5,917 nucleotides of DNA, from contig JAKECL010000147.1 in the NCBI GenBank assembly GCA_030460725.1, positions 1 to 5,917 on the forward strand. The letters are read 5' to 3'. This DNA is from Propionibacterium sp. (lineage in GTDB: Bacteria > Actinomycetota > Actinomycetes > Actinomycetales > Actinomycetaceae). The position numbers and the translations under genes were made by a program. The notes under the pieces are model-generated. The model saw nothing but the letters and a program-made list of their open reading frames with translations. It was not told where the DNA came from and ran no database searches. Every line of letters begins with the position of its first letter. The first letter of the stretch is position 1. Positions 5,781-5,917 of this stretch are shown piece after piece.

Positions 5781-5917
5781 TGAGCTTGGGTGTGGTTCGT
5801 TCGAGTTTGGTGTGGGTTGCTGCATCTTGGTGTGGGACAAGACCCTCACCAATTCCGGGTATCCCTCACCAACTCTGGATATCCCTCACCAACTCTGGGT
5901 ATTCCCCACCAACTCCG
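5781..5917. repeat. 20-bp-period array that reverses orientation, right edge
   Basis: A 10-bp motif recurs on a 20-bp spacing. It is TTGGGTGTGG (5786-5795, with one extra G), TTGGTGTGGG (5807-5816) and TTGGTGTGGG (5827-5836). It then appears on the other strand as CCCTCACCAA at 5843-5852, 5863-5872 and 5883-5892, and as TCCCCACCAA at 5903-5912, where the window ends. In the second block whole units are nearly identical (5861-5880 and 5881-5900 differ at one base); the first block is conserved mainly in the motif. At the switch, the last forward and first reverse copy form a 10-bp inverted repeat with one mismatch and a 6-base spacer (5837-5842). Units abut, so this is not a CRISPR, and 20 is not a multiple of three, so it is probably non-coding. 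Confidence 0.82.

Noticed and set aside
5690..5917. Plus-strand ATG at 5690 with GAGGAG six bases upstream, in a frame open to the window edge (76 codons).
   Set aside because: The ribosome-binding site is attractive, but the frame runs through the 45-bp inverted repeat and the 20-bp array, whose period breaks the codon phase, and the product resembles nothing. The flank beyond 5917 could change this: a conserved protein continuing in frame would revive it.
5781..5917. Reading the 20-bp array, and likewise the 22-bp array at 1-138, as a CRISPR.
   Set aside because: Units follow each other directly with no unique spacers, are shorter than CRISPR repeats, and one array reverses orientation. 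No cas gene is in the window.

Overview
The window is very GC-rich DNA with GTG as well as ATG starts, codons ending mostly in G or C, and proteins typical of Actinomycetota. It probably comes from an Actinomyces/Schaalia-like or related actinomycete. That is inferred from composition and protein flavour and is not proven. I see no phage, transposon, CRISPR, tRNA or rRNA signal. The five genes look like ordinary chromosomal ones; the less expected material is in the non-coding DNA.

Layout: positions 1-138 hold a degenerate 22-bp tandem repeat that continues past the left edge. Three genes then run rightward: an MscS-type mechanosensitive channel with a roughly 400-residue cytoplasmic tail (180-2489), methionine-R-sulfoxide reductase MsrB (2557-2958), and an EamA/RhtA-like amino-acid exporter (2971-3846). 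The last two are only 12 bp apart and probably share a transcript. A GC-rich stem-loop (3924-3953) lies in the convergent gap. Two genes run leftward: a Nudix plus histidine-phosphatase fusion of the MutT1 type (5620-4583) and, downstream of it, a small unrecognised three-helix membrane protein (4505-4002). The 77-nt gap between those two can form two consecutive hairpins, one of which covers the second gene's ribosome-binding site.

The right end (5621-5917) has no convincing gene. It holds the likely promoter region of the Nudix gene, a large imperfect inverted repeat (5717-5761), and a 20-bp-period array (5781 to the edge). In that array a 10-bp motif appears three times in one orientation and then four times in the opposite one. 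This switched array is the most unusual structure in the window.

Functional reading: two genes deal with oxidative damage (MsrB repairs oxidised methionine; the MutT1-like protein probably removes oxidised nucleotides) and two concern the membrane (osmotic release channel, amino-acid export). They read as housekeeping and stress genes, not as one dedicated new system. I do not see a convincing undescribed multi-gene system. The best candidates for new biology are the two tandem arrays, the initiation-region hairpins and the channel's long tail.
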